Shown: piece after piece, positions 20,677 to 20,840 of the stretch
Layout of the letters: each line of letters begins with the position of its first letter
Numbering within the stretch: position 1 is the stretch's first letter
IMG/VR virus record: IMGVR_UViG_3300012022_000007
Location: 1-20,840 of that record
Source of the DNA: a virus
Reading direction: 5' to 3' (one strand)
Length of the DNA stretch: 20,840 bases
The notes under the pieces: generated by a model
Database searches by the model: none
What the model was told of the DNA's origin: nothing
The model's input: the letters and a program-made list of their open reading frames with translations, nothing else
Made by a program: the position numbers and the translations under genes

Positions 20677-20840
20677 ATGGGAGAAGCATACGGACAGGCA
20701 AGACCCGTGATCCGACGACCGGCGGGGATACTTCCAACAGATGGCAGCCAGACCGCGAATCACGCAAATTCGACATCACCAAGTTCGGCCACACTGTCGA
20801 ACACAGCGGCGGGTTACGCAAAGCTCGGGGGACGATGGCA
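20677..20840 (+). CDS. late protein, N-terminal part, cut by window edge
   Basis: ATG at 20677 has GGAAGGGG about five bases upstream; the frame stays open for 54 codons to the window end. The visible part starts MGEAYGQARPVIRRPAGILP and is rich in Ala, Ser, Thr and Pro, probably disordered. The last visible residues read GYAKLGGRW. Position suggests the next head-tail connector or a tail protein. The product cannot be named from this fragment. Confidence 0.65.
   Translation, partial: MGEAYGQARPVIRRPAGILPTDGSQTANHANSTSPSSATLSNTAAGYAKLGGRW

Overview
The window looks like one arm of a tailed double-stranded DNA bacteriophage (or a prophage). The strongest evidence is the right half, which carries a conventional packaging and head module in standard order on the + strand: small terminase candidate, large terminase, portal, small accessory proteins, scaffold-like protein, major capsid protein, decoration-type protein and head-tail adaptor. 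Promoters match the bacterial sigma70 consensus and Shine-Dalgarno sites are good, so the host is a bacterium; I cannot name it. No integrase, lysis or tail-fibre gene is visible. The two ends of the window cut through genes.

Layout. (1) 1-3491, minus strand: a tightly packed early/replication operon. In transcription order it holds a PrimPol-type primase-polymerase, an unrecognised 410-aa partner, several small proteins, and the start of a PDDEXK-like nuclease that runs off the left edge. (2) 3504-4118: a gene-poor region rich in inverted repeats, with two minus-strand terminators; it could hold the replication origin or the control region of the primase operon. (3) 4119-5001: a small Xre-type repressor operon on the minus strand, and a pair of divergent near-consensus promoters whose -35 boxes sit in two related operator-like sequences. 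This is the layout of a temperate-phage switch. (4) 5041-6390: three small + strand early proteins with zinc-binding-type cysteine patterns, closed by a bipartite terminator. (5) 6532-9201: what looks like an accessory cassette. It has a divergent excisionase/MerR-like HTH gene, a bidirectional promoter region, a long structured leader with two tandem hairpins that can also pair with each other, a one-TM coiled-coil protein, an attenuator, a four-TM protein carrying an unusual GTCC-rich DNA repeat, and a small basic protein. (6) 9265-20840: late module. Its first gene encodes an HTH protein whose start codon lies in the loop of a perfect 14-bp hairpin.

The least expected gene is at 17690-19054, inside the head module: an FkbM-like methyltransferase joined to a GT-A-type glycosyltransferase domain, placed behind a UUCG-loop hairpin after the decoration gene. 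The best candidates for something undescribed are this two-enzyme fusion, the structured-leader/membrane-protein cassette at 6748-9201, and the hairpin that cages the start codon at 9282.

All family calls are from reading motifs by eye; no database search was run.
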